A stretch of DNA of 51,155 nucleotides from Acinetobacter lwoffii (GCF_024129355.1 NZ_JAMXXP010000022.1:1-51155), one strand, 5' to 3'. Counted from the first letter of the stretch, positions 1-9,131 are shown. Numbers and translations are program-made. The notes: generated by a model from the letters alone, not told the origin.

Positions 1-157
1 TCTCAGGTTCAAATTTAAGATTTTAGCAGCACTCCAAACTCTACAATTTGCGTATAGTGGTAGCTAATCACTATATCAATCAAGATACAAGAAGCACTGC
101 TTCGCAAGTGAGAAGTCATTTTAAAAGACCCTCTATCTAAGCTCCTCCCTGAGCGAG

Positions 158-178
158 ATTCAAAGCAATGCTTTGAAT
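158..178. repeat. 21-nt near-perfect palindrome
   Basis: Two 10-nt arms, ATTCAAAGCA and TGCTTTGAAT, are exact reverse complements around a single central base. The palindrome lies in the non-coding stretch 1-265 downstream of psd. No T-run follows it, so it is not an obvious terminator. It could be an operator or the remnant of a repeat, and its function is unknown. I see no gene in the rest of 1-265. Confidence 0.5.
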
Positions 179-206
179 TAAAGTGCAAGAGAAGGAAATT
201 AAAATT

Positions 207-251
207 TTTAATCCCCCTCGATCCCCCTTTTTCAAAGGGGGAGGTAACAAG
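207..251. repeat. GC-rich intergenic hairpin repeat, copy 1
   Basis: A C-rich run is followed by a hairpin with a 9-bp stem (TCCCCCTTT, 222-230, with AAAGGGGGA, 234-242). A closely similar element lies at 6407-6452, with the same TTTAATCC start and a matching end. The copy sits just past the 3' end of psd and may also help to stop psd transcription, although the following T-run is poor. Confidence 0.6.
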
Positions 252-265
252 AGGTTAAAAGTATC

Positions 266-1117
266 TTATAGAGTATGCCCCAGCGCTTCACCCATATTCA
301 CCAAAGAATTGGCCTTGAATACGGCATCCCACTGCATTTTATTTTCTTCGAATAAAATCACTGCTGTTGAACCGAGGTAGAAACGACCCAGTTCTGCCCC
401 TTTTTCCAGGAACAGATCATGCTGATTAAGTTCGATCCGGCCTGAAGGCTTCACTTTGCCGGTTGCCACGGTTTCAATACCCGCCACAATCATCGCACCG
501 ACCAATACCACCGCCATACGGCCGATTTCAGTATCAAACAGACAGACCATACGTTCATTGCGTGCAAACAAGCCCGGAATGTTTTCTGCGGTCACCTGAT
601 TGACCGAGAACAACTCACCTGGAACATATAGCGTTTCAGTTAATGTTCCGGCAAATGGCATATGCACCCGATGATAATCACGTGGCGACAAATATACGGT
701 CGCGAATTCACCATTTTTGAATGGCTCGGCCAGTTGCGGATCAGCAATCAGGGCTTCAACGGTAAATTTCTGACCTTTGGCCTGAAACACATCGCCATTT
801 TCAATTTTACCCAGCTGGGAAATCGCACCATCTGCAGGCGAAACAATGCTGCTGGCATCTGGATCAATCGCACGGATACCTTCTTTTAGGGCGCGGGTAA
901 AAAATTCATTAAATGACTTGAATTTAAGGGCATTGGCCTGTTCAGCAATCGACATATCAATACCATACTGCGCCTTAAAGGCAGTAATTGCAGCAGTTTT
1001 GATAATCGGGTTTTCGCTGGCGGCAATTTTACCCACCACCCGAGACAAGCGATGTTGCGGTACTAACCGTTGAGCTTTAATAAAAAACTGTTGTTTTAAA
1101 CGTGACGTGATGCTCAA
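266..1117 (-). CDS. psd: Phosphatidylserine decarboxylase proenzyme
   Basis: It converts phosphatidylserine to phosphatidylethanolamine at the inner membrane, the last step of the main phospholipid route. The 283-residue product has the usual length for the proteobacterial enzyme. It carries the LGST self-cleavage motif near its C-terminus. Cleavage before Ser250 would give the pyruvoyl prosthetic group on a short alpha chain of about 34 residues. The conserved segments [13 protein letters not shown] and SVN are present. Its start overlaps the stop of the upstream rhodanese gene by 4 bases (ATGA), so the two are probably translationally coupled. The same rhdA-psd pair occurs in Pseudomonas. 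Confidence 0.97.
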   Translation of the reverse strand: MSITSRLKQQFFIKAQRLVPQHRLSRVVGKIAASENPIIKTAAITAFKAQYGIDMSIAEQANALKFKSFNEFFTRALKEGIRAIDPDASSIVSPADGAISQLGKIENGDVFQAKGQKFTVEALIADPQLAEPFKNGEFATVYLSPRDYHRVHMPFAGTLTETLYVPGELFSVNQVTAENIPGLFARNERMVCLFDTEIGRMAVVLVGAMIVAGIETVATGKVKPSGRIELNQHDLFLEKGAELGRFYLGSTAVILFEENKMQWDAVFKANSLVNMGEALGHTL

Positions 1118-1971
1118 GATGGCAGCTCCCCTGTAGCGATTGGACTATCGAGGCGGTTGCCCCATTCACTCCACGCACCATCATAGGCTCGAATTTTCCA
1201 ACCCAGTAAACGACCCAGAATATAGGCCAAACCTGAGCGGTGATGGGACTGGCAGTACACCACAACGGGTTGATTCAAATCAAAGCCCAGTTGTTCCAGA
1301 CGCTGCTGAGTACGTGGTAAAGGCTGTAATTTTAAATGATTTTCACGATTAAGGGCAGTACTCCATTCAAAATGACGTGCTCCCGGAATGTGACCGCCGC
1401 GTCGAGCCGCTAAACGTAGGCCAGTATATTCATCTTGCGTGCGGCAATCCCAAATTTGAACCTGTTGATTTTCAACCTGTTGGCGCAGTTCATCATAGCC
1501 AATCTGAAAATTCGCCTGATGCTCGAGATTAACCTGCAATACGTTCTTCACTGGTGCAAACTGCTCCTGACTGGAAGAAGTCGGCAAACCAGCACCGAGC
1601 CAGGCATGAATCCCACCATTCAATAAGCTGGTATTTTCAAAGCCCAGACAATGCAGGTTCCAGAGCAAACGCCCGGCCCATGCCCCGCCCTCATCATCAT
1701 AAGCCACCACATGATGCTCAGGAGAAATATTCAGATAATCAATGAGAGCCTGCAAGCCATCCGCGTCCGGCAACAGTCCCATTGCCGTTTCTTCCTGACG
1801 CACCAGAAATTTAGGCTTTAAATGCAAGGCATGCGGAATATGCAGCTGCTCATACACAGAGGCACGGCTCAGGTCGACAATACGAAGTTTTTCATGGCCC
1901 AAATAGGGAACTAAATCTTCTGCCTCAATCAGCAGGCCAAAATTAAAAGCTGCAGCGGTCATCGTTATCAT
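1114..1971 (-). CDS. rhdA: Tandem-rhodanese thiosulfate sulfurtransferase (RhdA-like)
   Basis: A 285-residue protein with two rhodanese domains, at about residues 10-135 and 155-280. The C-terminal domain has the active-site loop CQSHHRS with the persulfide-forming cysteine, very close to the CQTHHRS loop of Pseudomonas/Azotobacter RhdA. In the N-terminal domain the equivalent position reads AYDDEGG and lacks the cysteine, as is normal for the inactive half of tandem rhodaneses. It probably transfers sulfane sulfur from thiosulfate to cyanide or another acceptor. It is the first gene of a two-gene unit with psd. ATG codons at 1971 and 1962 are both possible starts, and neither has a strong ribosome site. 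Confidence 0.92.
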   Translation of the reverse strand: MITMTAAAFNFGLLIEAEDLVPYLGHEKLRIVDLSRASVYEQLHIPHALHLKPKFLVRQEETAMGLLPDADGLQALIDYLNISPEHHVVAYDDEGGAWAGRLLWNLHCLGFENTSLLNGGIHAWLGAGLPTSSSQEQFAPVKNVLQVNLEHQANFQIGYDELRQQVENQQVQIWDCRTQDEYTGLRLAARRGGHIPGARHFEWSTALNRENHLKLQPLPRTQQRLEQLGFDLNQPVVVYCQSHHRSGLAYILGRLLGWKIRAYDGAWSEWGNRLDSPIATGELPS

Positions 1972-2093
1972 GGCTATTATTGGTCAAATCCTATTGATCT
2001 TAGCACAGCTGGTTTTTAGACTTATGTGCTTTCTTTGCAGATGATTAGCAAGATTTTAGCTAAACCCTAGTCTTAAATACTCTTGCATAAAAA

Positions 2094-2117
2094 AACCGCA
2101 TCTGCATAGACACGGTT
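2094..2117 (-). terminator. Rho-independent terminator of pncB
   Basis: The arms AACCG (2094-2098) and CGGTT (2113-2117) pair, with an inner TCT/AGA helix. On the minus strand a long T-run follows (the A-run at 2089-2095). It lies between pncB and the rhodanese gene. Confidence 0.7.
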
Positions 2118-2146
2118 CTTTAAAATTATGAATTGTTCAAACTGAC

Positions 2147-3352
2147 TTAGGCAGGTTCATTGATCTCAAAAACCTGACGTAAATAGGCCAGGAACGTATC
2201 ATTATCGGTCATGGTTTTGCCCGGACTATCCGAGATTTTGGCTACTGACTGACGGTTACATTCCACCAGTTTCAGCACAATATTGAGTGGGGTTTGCCCC
2301 ATATCATTGGTCAGATTGGTGCCAATGCCGAAACTGACCTGAAAACGGTCTTTAAAGTACTGATGCAATTTCCAGGCTTTTTCCAGATTCAGGCCATCAC
2401 TAAAAGTCAGCATCTTGGTTTTGCTGTCTATTTTCAGCTTTTTATAATGCGCATAGGCCTTGTCACCCCATTCATAAGGGTCGCCACTATCATGACGCAA
2501 GCCATCAAACAGCTTGGCAAAGTACAGATCAAAGTCGCGCAGGAATGCATCCATCCCCACCACATCGGTCAAGGCAATACCCAAGTCACCACGATATTCC
2601 TGTACCCAGCTTTCCAGTGCAGATTTCTGGAAATTACGTAAACGTACGTCCAGCGCCTGAAAAGCTTGCAGGAATTCATGCGCCATGGTACCAATCGGGG
2701 TAATGCCCAGCTCTTTGGCTAACAGTACATTACTGGTACCACGAAACACATGCGGTGCGGCTTTGTGAAATTCTTCGACGACATGCTTTTGCCAATCGAA
2801 ACTGTAACGGCGACGCGTACCAAAATCTGACACCAAGAATGGTGGATCATTGGGGTTTTGCGCAGCATCATACTGTTTTAATAGCTCGATTTTGGCTTTT
2901 AAACGGTGTTCGCCTTCAGCCAACACTTCAGGCGTGCGAATGCGGCTGAAATACAGTTCATTGACAATCGCCAGTACGAAGATCTCGAACATCATCGCCT
3001 GAACCATCGGGCCTTCCACCACAATATCCAGACGGCCTTGACTGTCGATACTGGCCTTGATGAAACGGCGCTTGAGCTGGAACAGTTCCAGATAATCCAC
3101 AAAATCGCTTTTGATAAAACGTAAGCTTCTTAAATATTGCAGTTCATCTTCTTTGAATTTGAGCTGACACAGCAGGTCCAGTTGATGATTGAGATCATCC
3201 AGAATATCCGTCAGTGGATAGACTGTATCTTCCAGATTACGACAACGGAAATGGTAGACACTATGCGTTTGCGGAAACTTGTGTAAGACCACTTGTAACA
3301 TGGTGAATTTGTACAAGTCAGTATCTAACAGAGAATGGATAATTGGAGCCAT
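2147..3352 (-). CDS. pncB: Nicotinate phosphoribosyltransferase
   Basis: It makes nicotinate mononucleotide from nicotinate and PRPP (Preiss-Handler salvage of NAD). The 401-residue length matches the proteobacterial enzyme. Typical segments include the N-terminal [13 protein letters not shown], the FGTRRRYSF motif (about residue 179) and [22 protein letters not shown] around the phosphorylated-histidine and PRPP region. It is transcribed alone, with its own terminator downstream. pncA (13.8-14.4 kb) and nadC (26.2-27.1 kb) elsewhere in the window serve the same pathway. Confidence 0.97.
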   Translation of the reverse strand: MAPIIHSLLDTDLYKFTMLQVVLHKFPQTHSVYHFRCRNLEDTVYPLTDILDDLNHQLDLLCQLKFKEDELQYLRSLRFIKSDFVDYLELFQLKRRFIKASIDSQGRLDIVVEGPMVQAMMFEIFVLAIVNELYFSRIRTPEVLAEGEHRLKAKIELLKQYDAAQNPNDPPFLVSDFGTRRRYSFDWQKHVVEEFHKAAPHVFRGTSNVLLAKELGITPIGTMAHEFLQAFQALDVRLRNFQKSALESWVQEYRGDLGIALTDVVGMDAFLRDFDLYFAKLFDGLRHDSGDPYEWGDKAYAHYKKLKIDSKTKMLTFSDGLNLEKAWKLHQYFKDRFQVSFGIGTNLTNDMGQTPLNIVLKLVECNRQSVAKISDSPGKTMTDNDTFLAYLRQVFEINEPA

Positions 3353-3471
3353 AACTAAGGGAATATCGCTGTGCTTATCTCTGCATTAAAGCATAAAAAG
3401 TCGTGCAATAATGCAGGATTTACGTACAGCTGGCTGTATTTGCGACAAAAGTATCAGAAGCATAACCCGCT

Positions 3472-4002
3472 TTATTTCTGTGATTTGACCTGAGCTTTTT
3501 CCTGTTCCTGAATCAGTTTCTGCAACTGTTTTTCCTGACCAATCACCTTGGCAAATTCGGCTGTGGTCTTTTGTCCGTTTTTTTGCACCTGGGCATCACA
3601 ATTCACCTGACGCAACTGCTTGGCAATCGCAAATTCCATCTTGAATAAAGCCCCCATCAAGGCCGTATTGCCTCGATTGTCTCGAGCGCAGCGGTCTGCC
3701 CCATGCTTAAGCAAACTACTGACAATATCCTGATGGCCATAATAAGTCGCCATCATCAGTGGTGTATAACCGTCTTTATTGCGTACATCGACCGGAAAGC
3801 CATGTTTTAAAAATTCGTTGATGACTTCGCTATTGCCAATTTTGGCGGCAGCAAAGAACAGGTCGACCAATTCCTGTTGTGAGTTCATCTGAACATTGTC
3901 CACGCTTTTAGCGGGGGAGATCTCCTTCGCGACAGTCACGTTTGCGAATGCGGAACCTATCGCGAGAATACTGGCTAAAAATACAGATGACATAACTTTC
4001 AT
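3472..4002 (-). CDS. ankB: Exported ankyrin-repeat protein (AnkB-like catalase partner)
   Basis: A 176-residue protein that starts with a signal peptide (MKVMSSVFLASILAIGSAFA). About three ankyrin repeats follow at roughly residues 45-150, recognisable from segments such as DGYTPLMMATYYGHQDIV and RGNTALMGALFKME. The C-terminus is a charged, glutamine-rich helix. It lies directly downstream of an exported catalase in the same orientation. In Pseudomonas aeruginosa the equivalent katB-ankB pair encodes a periplasmic ankyrin protein needed for full KatB activity. The role here is inferred from that synteny. Confidence 0.85.
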   Translation of the reverse strand: MKVMSSVFLASILAIGSAFANVTVAKEISPAKSVDNVQMNSQQELVDLFFAAAKIGNSEVINEFLKHGFPVDVRNKDGYTPLMMATYYGHQDIVSSLLKHGADRCARDNRGNTALMGALFKMEFAIAKQLRQVNCDAQVQKNGQKTTAEFAKVIGQEKQLQKLIQEQEKAQVKSQK

Positions 4003-4081
4003 GATGAACTCCAGCAGAAATCGAATTCATTTCAATGCGGTTGAATCTTGAAATGCATTTTAAATTGGAACAAACAAGTTG

Positions 4082-4129
4082 CCTGTAGAACTCCCCCTAG
4101 GGTGCAGGAAAGGTTTGGAATTCTACAGG
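4082..4129 (-). promoter_or_regulatory. Intercistronic stem-loop between katB and ankB
   Basis: CCTGTAGAA (4082-4090) pairs exactly with TTCTACAGG (4121-4129), and TCC/GGA extends the stem past one mismatch. There is no T-run. It lies in the 184-bp spacer between the catalase and ankyrin genes. It could stabilise the katB message or reduce read-through into ankB. Confidence 0.5.
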
Positions 4130-4186
4130 ACTTTGCGGAGGTGACTTCTTAAGCCCTAGTCACCAATCCTGATCGACCAATCGAAA

Positions 4187-5701
4187 TCAGTCTTTGAGTT
4201 GTGCTGCTGTGGCTTTAACAGTCGCAATATTACCGTTTACCGCCTTGGTCATACGCGTACCGTAGTCCGCATCTGCCTTGTAGAAGTAAGACAACATGAT
4301 GTGCTTGGTTTCTGAATCTTTCACTGCACCTAAGTCAGCAGCAAGGTTCATGATCAGGTCATCTTTCTCTTTAGCTGTGTATGAACGGTACAGCTCACCT
4401 GCCTGCTTGAAGTTCTGCTCTTTCACGCCAATTTGCTGTACATGTCCAGATAATGGTGTTTGTACCGCACGTGCTTTTTCAGTTGCAGCTTTTGGCTCTT
4501 TACGGCTTGGCTCATAGTTCACATCCGAGTCACGCTCAGAGATATTCATGTAGCCATCCTGATTATTGTTGTTCACATTTACTACTGGACGGTTCACCGG
4601 AATTTGCTGGTGATTCGCGCCTAAACGGTACATTTGGGTATCCGAGTAAGAGAAGATACGGCCTTGTAACAGACGGTCTTCTGATGGCTCGATACCTGGT
4701 ACCAGATTACCTGGTGCAAATGCCGACTGTTCAGTCTCATTGAAGAAGTTCTTTGGCATGCGGTTCAGGGTCAATGTCCCCACTTTCACTTCTGGAACTA
4801 AGTCAGTTGGCCAGATCTTAGTTGGATCTAACGGATCAAAATCAAAGCTGTTTAGATCTTTAGGATCAATCACCTGGATATACAGATCCCATTTCGGGAA
4901 ATTACCTGCATAGATGTTGTTATACAGATCATTGGTCAAGTGGTTGAAATCTTTACCTTGCTGTTCAGCCGCTTCTTTCACGTTCAGGCCCTTCACACCC
5001 TGTTTAGAGCGGAAGTTGAATTTCACGTACTTGTATTCGCCCTTGTCGTTATACAGTTTGTAGGCATGTACACCGAAACCGTCCTGTTCGCGGTAGCTGG
5101 TTGGGACACCTTGCTTGCCATAAACATAAGTCAGCATGTTGGTTGCCCAAGGCTGGCTCGACAGGAAGTCAAATACACGGTTGGCATCTTGTACATTGGT
5201 GACCGGGCTTGGTTTCATCGCATGGATGAAATCCGGGAATTTGATCGCATCACGGATAAAGAAGACTGGCGTCTGGTTACCAACCAAGTCCCAGTTACCT
5301 TCCTGGGTATAGAACTTCACTGCGAAACCGTGCGGGTCACGTAAAGTCTCTGGTGAACCTTTACCATGAATTACGGTAGACATACGCACAAAAACTGGAG
5401 TTTTGGTACCGGCCTTGAATAAAGAAGCAATTGTTAAATCAGACAGATCTTTCGTAGTAACGAATTCACCATAAGCCCCTGTACCACGTGCGTGAACCAC
5501 ACGTTCAGGAATACGCTCGCGACCAAAACGTTGTAATTTTTGTACCAGTTGAACGTCCTGAAGGAGTACTGAACCATTTGGACCCGCAGTGATCGAGTTT
5601 TGATTATCACCGACTGGTGCGCCATTGTCTTTAGTTAAAGGAGCAGCTTGTGCAGCTGTGACAGTTGCAAGCATTGCAACCAGTAATGAACGCTTAAACA
5701 T
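4187..5701 (-). CDS. katB: Exported (periplasmic) catalase, KatB-like
   Basis: A haem catalase that decomposes hydrogen peroxide. The start at 5701 (MFKRSLLVAMLATVTAAQA) gives a clear signal peptide and a 504-residue precursor. An upstream in-frame ATG at 5755 would bury the signal and is unlikely. Catalytic features are present: RVVHARGTGAYG with the distal histidine, VGNQTPVFF with the distal asparagine, and RIFSYSDTQMYRLG with the proximal haem-ligand tyrosine. The length fits the small-subunit catalases. Export is unusual for catalases but typical of KatB. The downstream ankyrin gene supports the KatB assignment. The spacer upstream (5702-5928) is AT-rich, and I could not identify a confident OxyR site in it. 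Confidence 0.95.
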   Translation of the reverse strand: MFKRSLLVAMLATVTAAQAAPLTKDNGAPVGDNQNSITAGPNGSVLLQDVQLVQKLQRFGRERIPERVVHARGTGAYGEFVTTKDLSDLTIASLFKAGTKTPVFVRMSTVIHGKGSPETLRDPHGFAVKFYTQEGNWDLVGNQTPVFFIRDAIKFPDFIHAMKPSPVTNVQDANRVFDFLSSQPWATNMLTYVYGKQGVPTSYREQDGFGVHAYKLYNDKGEYKYVKFNFRSKQGVKGLNVKEAAEQQGKDFNHLTNDLYNNIYAGNFPKWDLYIQVIDPKDLNSFDFDPLDPTKIWPTDLVPEVKVGTLTLNRMPKNFFNETEQSAFAPGNLVPGIEPSEDRLLQGRIFSYSDTQMYRLGANHQQIPVNRPVVNVNNNNQDGYMNISERDSDVNYEPSRKEPKAATEKARAVQTPLSGHVQQIGVKEQNFKQAGELYRSYTAKEKDDLIMNLAADLGAVKDSETKHIMLSYFYKADADYGTRMTKAVNGNIATVKATAAQLKD

Positions 5702-5928
5702 TTCTAAATCTCTTAATTTATTACCTTTCCTGCATGGGCTAAGATACGCCAACACAATAAATAGATAAAACAGATTATTTTTATTAATTCAATCGCTTTA
5801 ATAAATTTATAAAAATTAATCAATTGATTTTCAGATATTTAAAGTTCATAAAAACAGTACCTCATACTGCTCCAGATTTTATTCTTGCTACAATCACCTC
5901 CATCTATCATTAGCAGTCCATATGTAAA

Positions 5929-6369
5929 ATGCGTGCCTTATTACAAAGAGTTTTAGAAGCTAAAGTCGTGGTCGAGGGTGAAACCACTGGAGAAATTGAA
6001 AAAGGAATTCTGGTTTTTCTAGGTTTAGGCAAAGACGATAATCTGGAAAAAGGCAAAAAGCTGATTGATAAAATATTGAAATACCGCTTCTTTGATGATG
6101 AACAGGGCAAAATGGGCTGGAACGTTGCCCAGGCCGGCGGTGGTATATTGCTGGTTTCACAATTTACCTTGATGGCCCAGACCCAGAAGGGTTTACGTCC
6201 AGACTTTGGCCCAGCTATGTCACCTGCCGAGGCTAAAGCCCTTTATGAGCAGCTGGTAGAATATGCCCAAAGCCAGTTTGAACATGTACAAACCGGTATT
6301 TTTGCCGCCGACATGAAAGTGCATCTGGTCAATGATGGGCCGGTGACATTTAATCTGGAAGTAGAATGA
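5929..6369 (+). CDS. dtd: D-aminoacyl-tRNA deacylase
   Basis: It hydrolyses D-aminoacyl-tRNAs and glycyl-tRNA(Ala) as a proofreading step in translation. The 146-residue protein has the DTD hallmarks: the N-terminal MRALLQRV, LLVSQFTL (the SQFT motif, about residue 79) and the Gly-Pro cis-dipeptide region NDGPVTFNLE at the C-terminus. It is a single gene transcribed divergently from katB, with its own terminator right after the stop. The ribosome site upstream of the ATG is weak. Confidence 0.97.
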   Translation: MRALLQRVLEAKVVVEGETTGEIEKGILVFLGLGKDDNLEKGKKLIDKILKYRFFDDEQGKMGWNVAQAGGGILLVSQFTLMAQTQKGLRPDFGPAMSPAEAKALYEQLVEYAQSQFEHVQTGIFAADMKVHLVNDGPVTFNLEVE

Positions 6370-6376
6370 TTCAGTA

Positions 6377-6403
6377 AAAAAGTCCTCGAATTGAGGGCTT
6401 TTT
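6377..6403 (+). terminator. Rho-independent terminator of dtd
   Basis: The 11-bp stem AAAAAGTCCTC / GAGGGCTTTTT has one G-U pair and a 5-nt loop. T residues follow the stem. Confidence 0.9.
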
Positions 6404-6406
6404 CTA

Positions 6407-6452
6407 TTTAATCCTCCCCTAGCCCCTCCTTTAAAAAGGAGGGGGAACTAAG
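6407..6452. repeat. GC-rich intergenic hairpin repeat, copy 2
   Basis: It is homologous to the element at 207-251, sharing the TTTAATCC start, the C-rich run and a GGGGGAACTAAG-type end. It contains the hairpin CCCCTCCTTT (6423-6432) / AAAGGAGGGG (6435-6444). It lies between the converging dtd and SCP2 genes. The stem is conserved by compensating changes relative to copy 1, which suggests selection on structure. Confidence 0.65.
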
Positions 6453-6462
6453 CGGAAGTTTC

Positions 6463-6942
6463 TTATTTACCAGTTTTTTCTTTAATAAACTGGCGTACCA
6501 TTTTCACTTTTTCTTTGACTGGCTTTGGCAGTTTTGGTGGAATCATCTTCGCCACCTGGTTAAACCAGACCAGCAGGCCAAAGTCGCCTTCCATTTTAAT
6601 GGTGCCACTTTGCATGCCGGTCATAAATGCCGTCGGGTCACCTTTCACCAAAGTCTTTACACCCTGATCACTGTCAGCAAACTGCAACACAAAATCAGCT
6701 TTTTCAGCATCACCCGAAACCGTATCGATATGACCGTTATCCACAATAATCTGACGTGCCATACCTTCATCCGTACCAATCTGGATACGGAATTGACGTC
6801 CATGTACCAGTTCAATGAATTTTGGGCTGGTACGTGCCAACTGCTTCATACGTAAAGCTAGACCTGCGACCAGTAAGTCCAGCGGATCTGTACTCATATC
6901 AATAAGAGGAAGTTTTAACACAGGAATGGACGACAGTTTCAT
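6463..6942 (-). CDS. SCP2 sterol-binding domain protein
   Basis: A 159-residue protein whose core (about residues 20-135) resembles the SCP2 lipid-binding fold. Recognisable parts are GRQFRIQIGTDEGMARQIIVDNG, the acidic LQFADSDQGVKTLVKGDPTAFMTGMQSGTIKMEGDFG, and a basic C-terminus. Such proteins bind hydrophobic ligands, and the ubiquinone factor UbiJ has a related domain. No partner gene is adjacent, so the specific role is unknown. It is transcribed alone. Confidence 0.8.
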   Translation of the reverse strand: MKLSSIPVLKLPLIDMSTDPLDLLVAGLALRMKQLARTSPKFIELVHGRQFRIQIGTDEGMARQIIVDNGHIDTVSGDAEKADFVLQFADSDQGVKTLVKGDPTAFMTGMQSGTIKMEGDFGLLVWFNQVAKMIPPKLPKPVKEKVKMVRQFIKEKTGK

Positions 6943-7040
6943 GGAGGATGCCTATTCTAATTGTACGAAAATTGACAAATATCCTAGCATAGTTCTGGGC
7001 TAGGTGGATTATGCAGTTTGTATCATATTTCCAAACTGAA

Positions 7041-7062
7041 AAATGCACCCGTGGGTGCATTT
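7041..7062 (-). terminator. Terminator downstream of the small membrane protein gene
   Basis: The arms AAATGCACCC and GGGTGCATTT form a 10-bp stem with a 2-nt centre. T-runs flank it on both strands, so it may act in both directions. Confidence 0.85.
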
Positions 7063-7083
7063 TTTTCATTACAACTTGTAGAA

Positions 7084-7419
7084 TTAACGGCTTGAAAGCT
7101 GCTGCTGGTCGTCTTCATAAACTGGCGTATGTTCGATGCAACGGCGTTTTGCCAAAGCACGTTCAGCACGACGATCTTCACGCAATAACAGGCCAGTCAC
7201 GACCATCATGACCGCAGTTAACGCGCTCAGATAACTATACGTCATTGGTAGTTCAAACCAGGTTTGAGTTCCTACACGAATCACCTCGATCAGGCCCCAT
7301 ACCAGCATACCGGCCGCCATAAAGCTCAACCAGCGACGATAAGGCGAGAAGAACACAGCAAGCACAGCTACAGCGACTAAACTGAAGCCCACAATCGTTG
7401 CTAAATTCGCTGTTATCAT
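7084..7419 (-). CDS. Small membrane protein of unknown function
   Basis: I chose the ATG at 7419 because it follows a very strong ribosome site (GGAGGGGG, 6 bases upstream). A longer reading from 7464 lacks one. The 111-residue product starts MITANLATIVGFSLVAVAVL. It has three to four hydrophobic segments (about residues 5-25, 30-50 and 60-85) and a charged C-terminal tail rich in Arg and Glu (REDRRAERALAKRR). I do not recognise a family. It has its own terminator, and the gene 5' of it is serB, 0.4 kb away. Confidence 0.8.
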   Translation of the reverse strand: MITANLATIVGFSLVAVAVLAVFFSPYRRWLSFMAAGMLVWGLIEVIRVGTQTWFELPMTYSYLSALTAVMMVVTGLLLREDRRAERALAKRRCIEHTPVYEDDQQQLSSR

Positions 7420-7788
7420 ATAACCCCCTCCATCCAGATAGATAGTTTCCGCTTGATATTGCAACGCTTCTATCTATTGAATTTCGTTAAATCAATAAAA
7501 TGGAATCTGTTGATTTGTATCTCTATGCCTGCATTATGCTGAGTTTTTTGCATAAAAAAAGTCCTGTCATCCAGCCTAACGACATACTTTGTCGCGATAT
7601 TATATTGTCATTACATTTTTTGCTTTTCACATTTTTGTGGATCAATGACTGCGCCAATGTTGGGGTGTCATTACAAAATTATCAGTAGTTTTTTTAAGTG
7701 AAAAAATTATTTTTCCGTTTAAGATGATCGATGTTTTTGTAGCCACATTTCAGCTATTCCTTATATCACTCAGATCATAAGCAATAAA
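7420..7788. other. Gene-free AT-rich spacer with a 10-bp direct repeat
   Basis: I see no convincing gene in this spacer. The decamer TGTCATTACA occurs at 7606-7615 and again at 7666-7675, exactly 60 bp apart. A weak inverted repeat CGACA/TGTCG lies near 7580-7594. The spacer must hold the promoter of the small membrane protein gene. Confidence 0.4.
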
Positions 7789-7812
7789 AAACGCGACCCG
7801 GAGGTCGCGTTT
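7789..7812 (-). terminator. Rho-independent terminator of serB
   Basis: The perfect 10-bp stem AAACGCGACC / GGTCGCGTTT has a 4-nt loop. A T-run follows on the minus strand. Confidence 0.92.
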
Positions 7813-7833
7813 AAAATCAATCAAAGCCTGTAT

Positions 7834-9054
7834 TTATGCACGGTTCAGGTCTTTATCATGTACACCGAGCAGATAAAGCACACCGTCCAGACCGACGCTA
7901 GAAATCGCCTGATTGGCATTTTGGCGTACCAGAGGTTTGGCACGGAAAGCCACACCGAGTCCTGCAATCGAGAGCATTGGTAAGTCATTGGCGCCATCAC
8001 CGACTGCAATGGTTTGTTCCAGGGAAATTCCCATCTCTTGCGCGATTTCCCCGAGCAAGAGTGCTTTGCGTGCGCCATCGACGATATGACCTTTGACTTC
8101 ACCCGTGACTATACCATCCTGCACATCGAGCGCATTGGCATGCACTTCATCAATATCCAGTTTAGTTTGCAGATATTCCGCAAAATACTGGAAACCGCCA
8201 GAAAGAATTGCAGTACGGTAACCCAATGCTTTCAAAGTCGAAATCAGGCGTTCCGCACCTTCGGTAATGGTCAGGCGCTCGGCAATTTTCGGGAGTACCG
8301 ATGCGTCCATACCTTTTAACAAGGCGACACGGGCACGGAAACTTTGCTGGAAATCCAGCTCGCCTTGCATAGCACGTTCGGTAATTTCTGCAACCTGCTC
8401 ACCAACACCGGCTTCAATTGCCAGTTCGTCAATAACTTCCTGCTCGATCAGGGTTGAGTCCATATCGAAGCAAACCAGACGGCGGTTACGGCGATAGGCA
8501 TTGTCTTCCTGCACCGCAACATCGACATTCAGTTCATTCGACAGGCTGAGACAGGCCGCGCGCATGGCAGCAGCATCCAGCATCTGTCCACTTAAACCGA
8601 ACTGGACACAGGCACGTTTTGGCCCGGCACTCTGACCATCTAAAGCTGGACGGCCAGACAGACGGGTCACGGTTTCAATATTAAAACCCTGACCCGAGAC
8701 AATCTGGGTCACGGCTTGCAGATGAGAGGCATTTAATTCAGGGGCCAATGCCGTTACGATATAACGTGTGCGTCCACCCTCTTTGACCCACTGATCATAT
8801 TCAGTCGCAGAGATCGGTTTAAAGCGCACAGTTAACCCGATATCATGTGCTAGAATCAGGATCTCCTTCATGGCTAATGCTGTCGCTGTCTGGTCTTCAG
8901 AGGCTACAACAATACCTAAGGTTAACTGATTATGAATAACCGCTTGCCCTACATCTAAAATCTGTAGGGAATGGGCGGACAAAACCTGCATTAATCGTGT
9001 AAATTGATTAGGCTGGTCAGGTCCTAAGAATGATATAAGAATGATTTCTCGCAT
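7834..9054 (-). CDS. serB: Phosphoserine phosphatase
   Basis: The last step of serine synthesis, phosphoserine to serine, in the cytoplasm. The 406-residue protein is the long form, as in Pseudomonas. The N-terminal half (about 1-180) holds ACT-type regulatory domains (MREIILISFLGPDQPNQFTRLM). The C-terminal half is a HAD phosphatase with CFDMDSTLIEQE (nucleophile Asp near residue 196), the SGGF motif and VGDGANDLPML (the Mg-binding aspartates). ACT domains suggest feedback by an amino acid. It is divergent from the membrane protein gene at 9132, with only about 60 bp between them. Confidence 0.97.
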   Translation of the reverse strand: MREIILISFLGPDQPNQFTRLMQVLSAHSLQILDVGQAVIHNQLTLGIVVASEDQTATALAMKEILILAHDIGLTVRFKPISATEYDQWVKEGGRTRYIVTALAPELNASHLQAVTQIVSGQGFNIETVTRLSGRPALDGQSAGPKRACVQFGLSGQMLDAAAMRAACLSLSNELNVDVAVQEDNAYRRNRRLVCFDMDSTLIEQEVIDELAIEAGVGEQVAEITERAMQGELDFQQSFRARVALLKGMDASVLPKIAERLTITEGAERLISTLKALGYRTAILSGGFQYFAEYLQTKLDIDEVHANALDVQDGIVTGEVKGHIVDGARKALLLGEIAQEMGISLEQTIAVGDGANDLPMLSIAGLGVAFRAKPLVRQNANQAISSVGLDGVLYLLGVHDKDLNRA

Positions 9055-9131
9055 GAATTGACTCGGGTCTGAGCTACAACTATTGTTAGAATCATAATCG
9101 AAATTGAACAGAATTGCCTTGGAAGTTTACG

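Noticed and set aside
183..380. 65-codon frame at the left edge overlapping psd
   Set aside because: It runs through the hairpin repeat and then antisense to psd, with no protein-like pattern.
5702..5928. OxyR binding site upstream of katB
   Set aside because: Regulation by OxyR is plausible, but I could not align the spaced ATAG/CTAT pattern convincingly in this AT-rich spacer.
7500..7688. 62-codon plus-strand frame in the spacer before serB
   Set aside because: No ribosome site, AT-driven codon use and an unlikely Phe/Leu/Cys-rich product. It lies in a promoter-type spacer.
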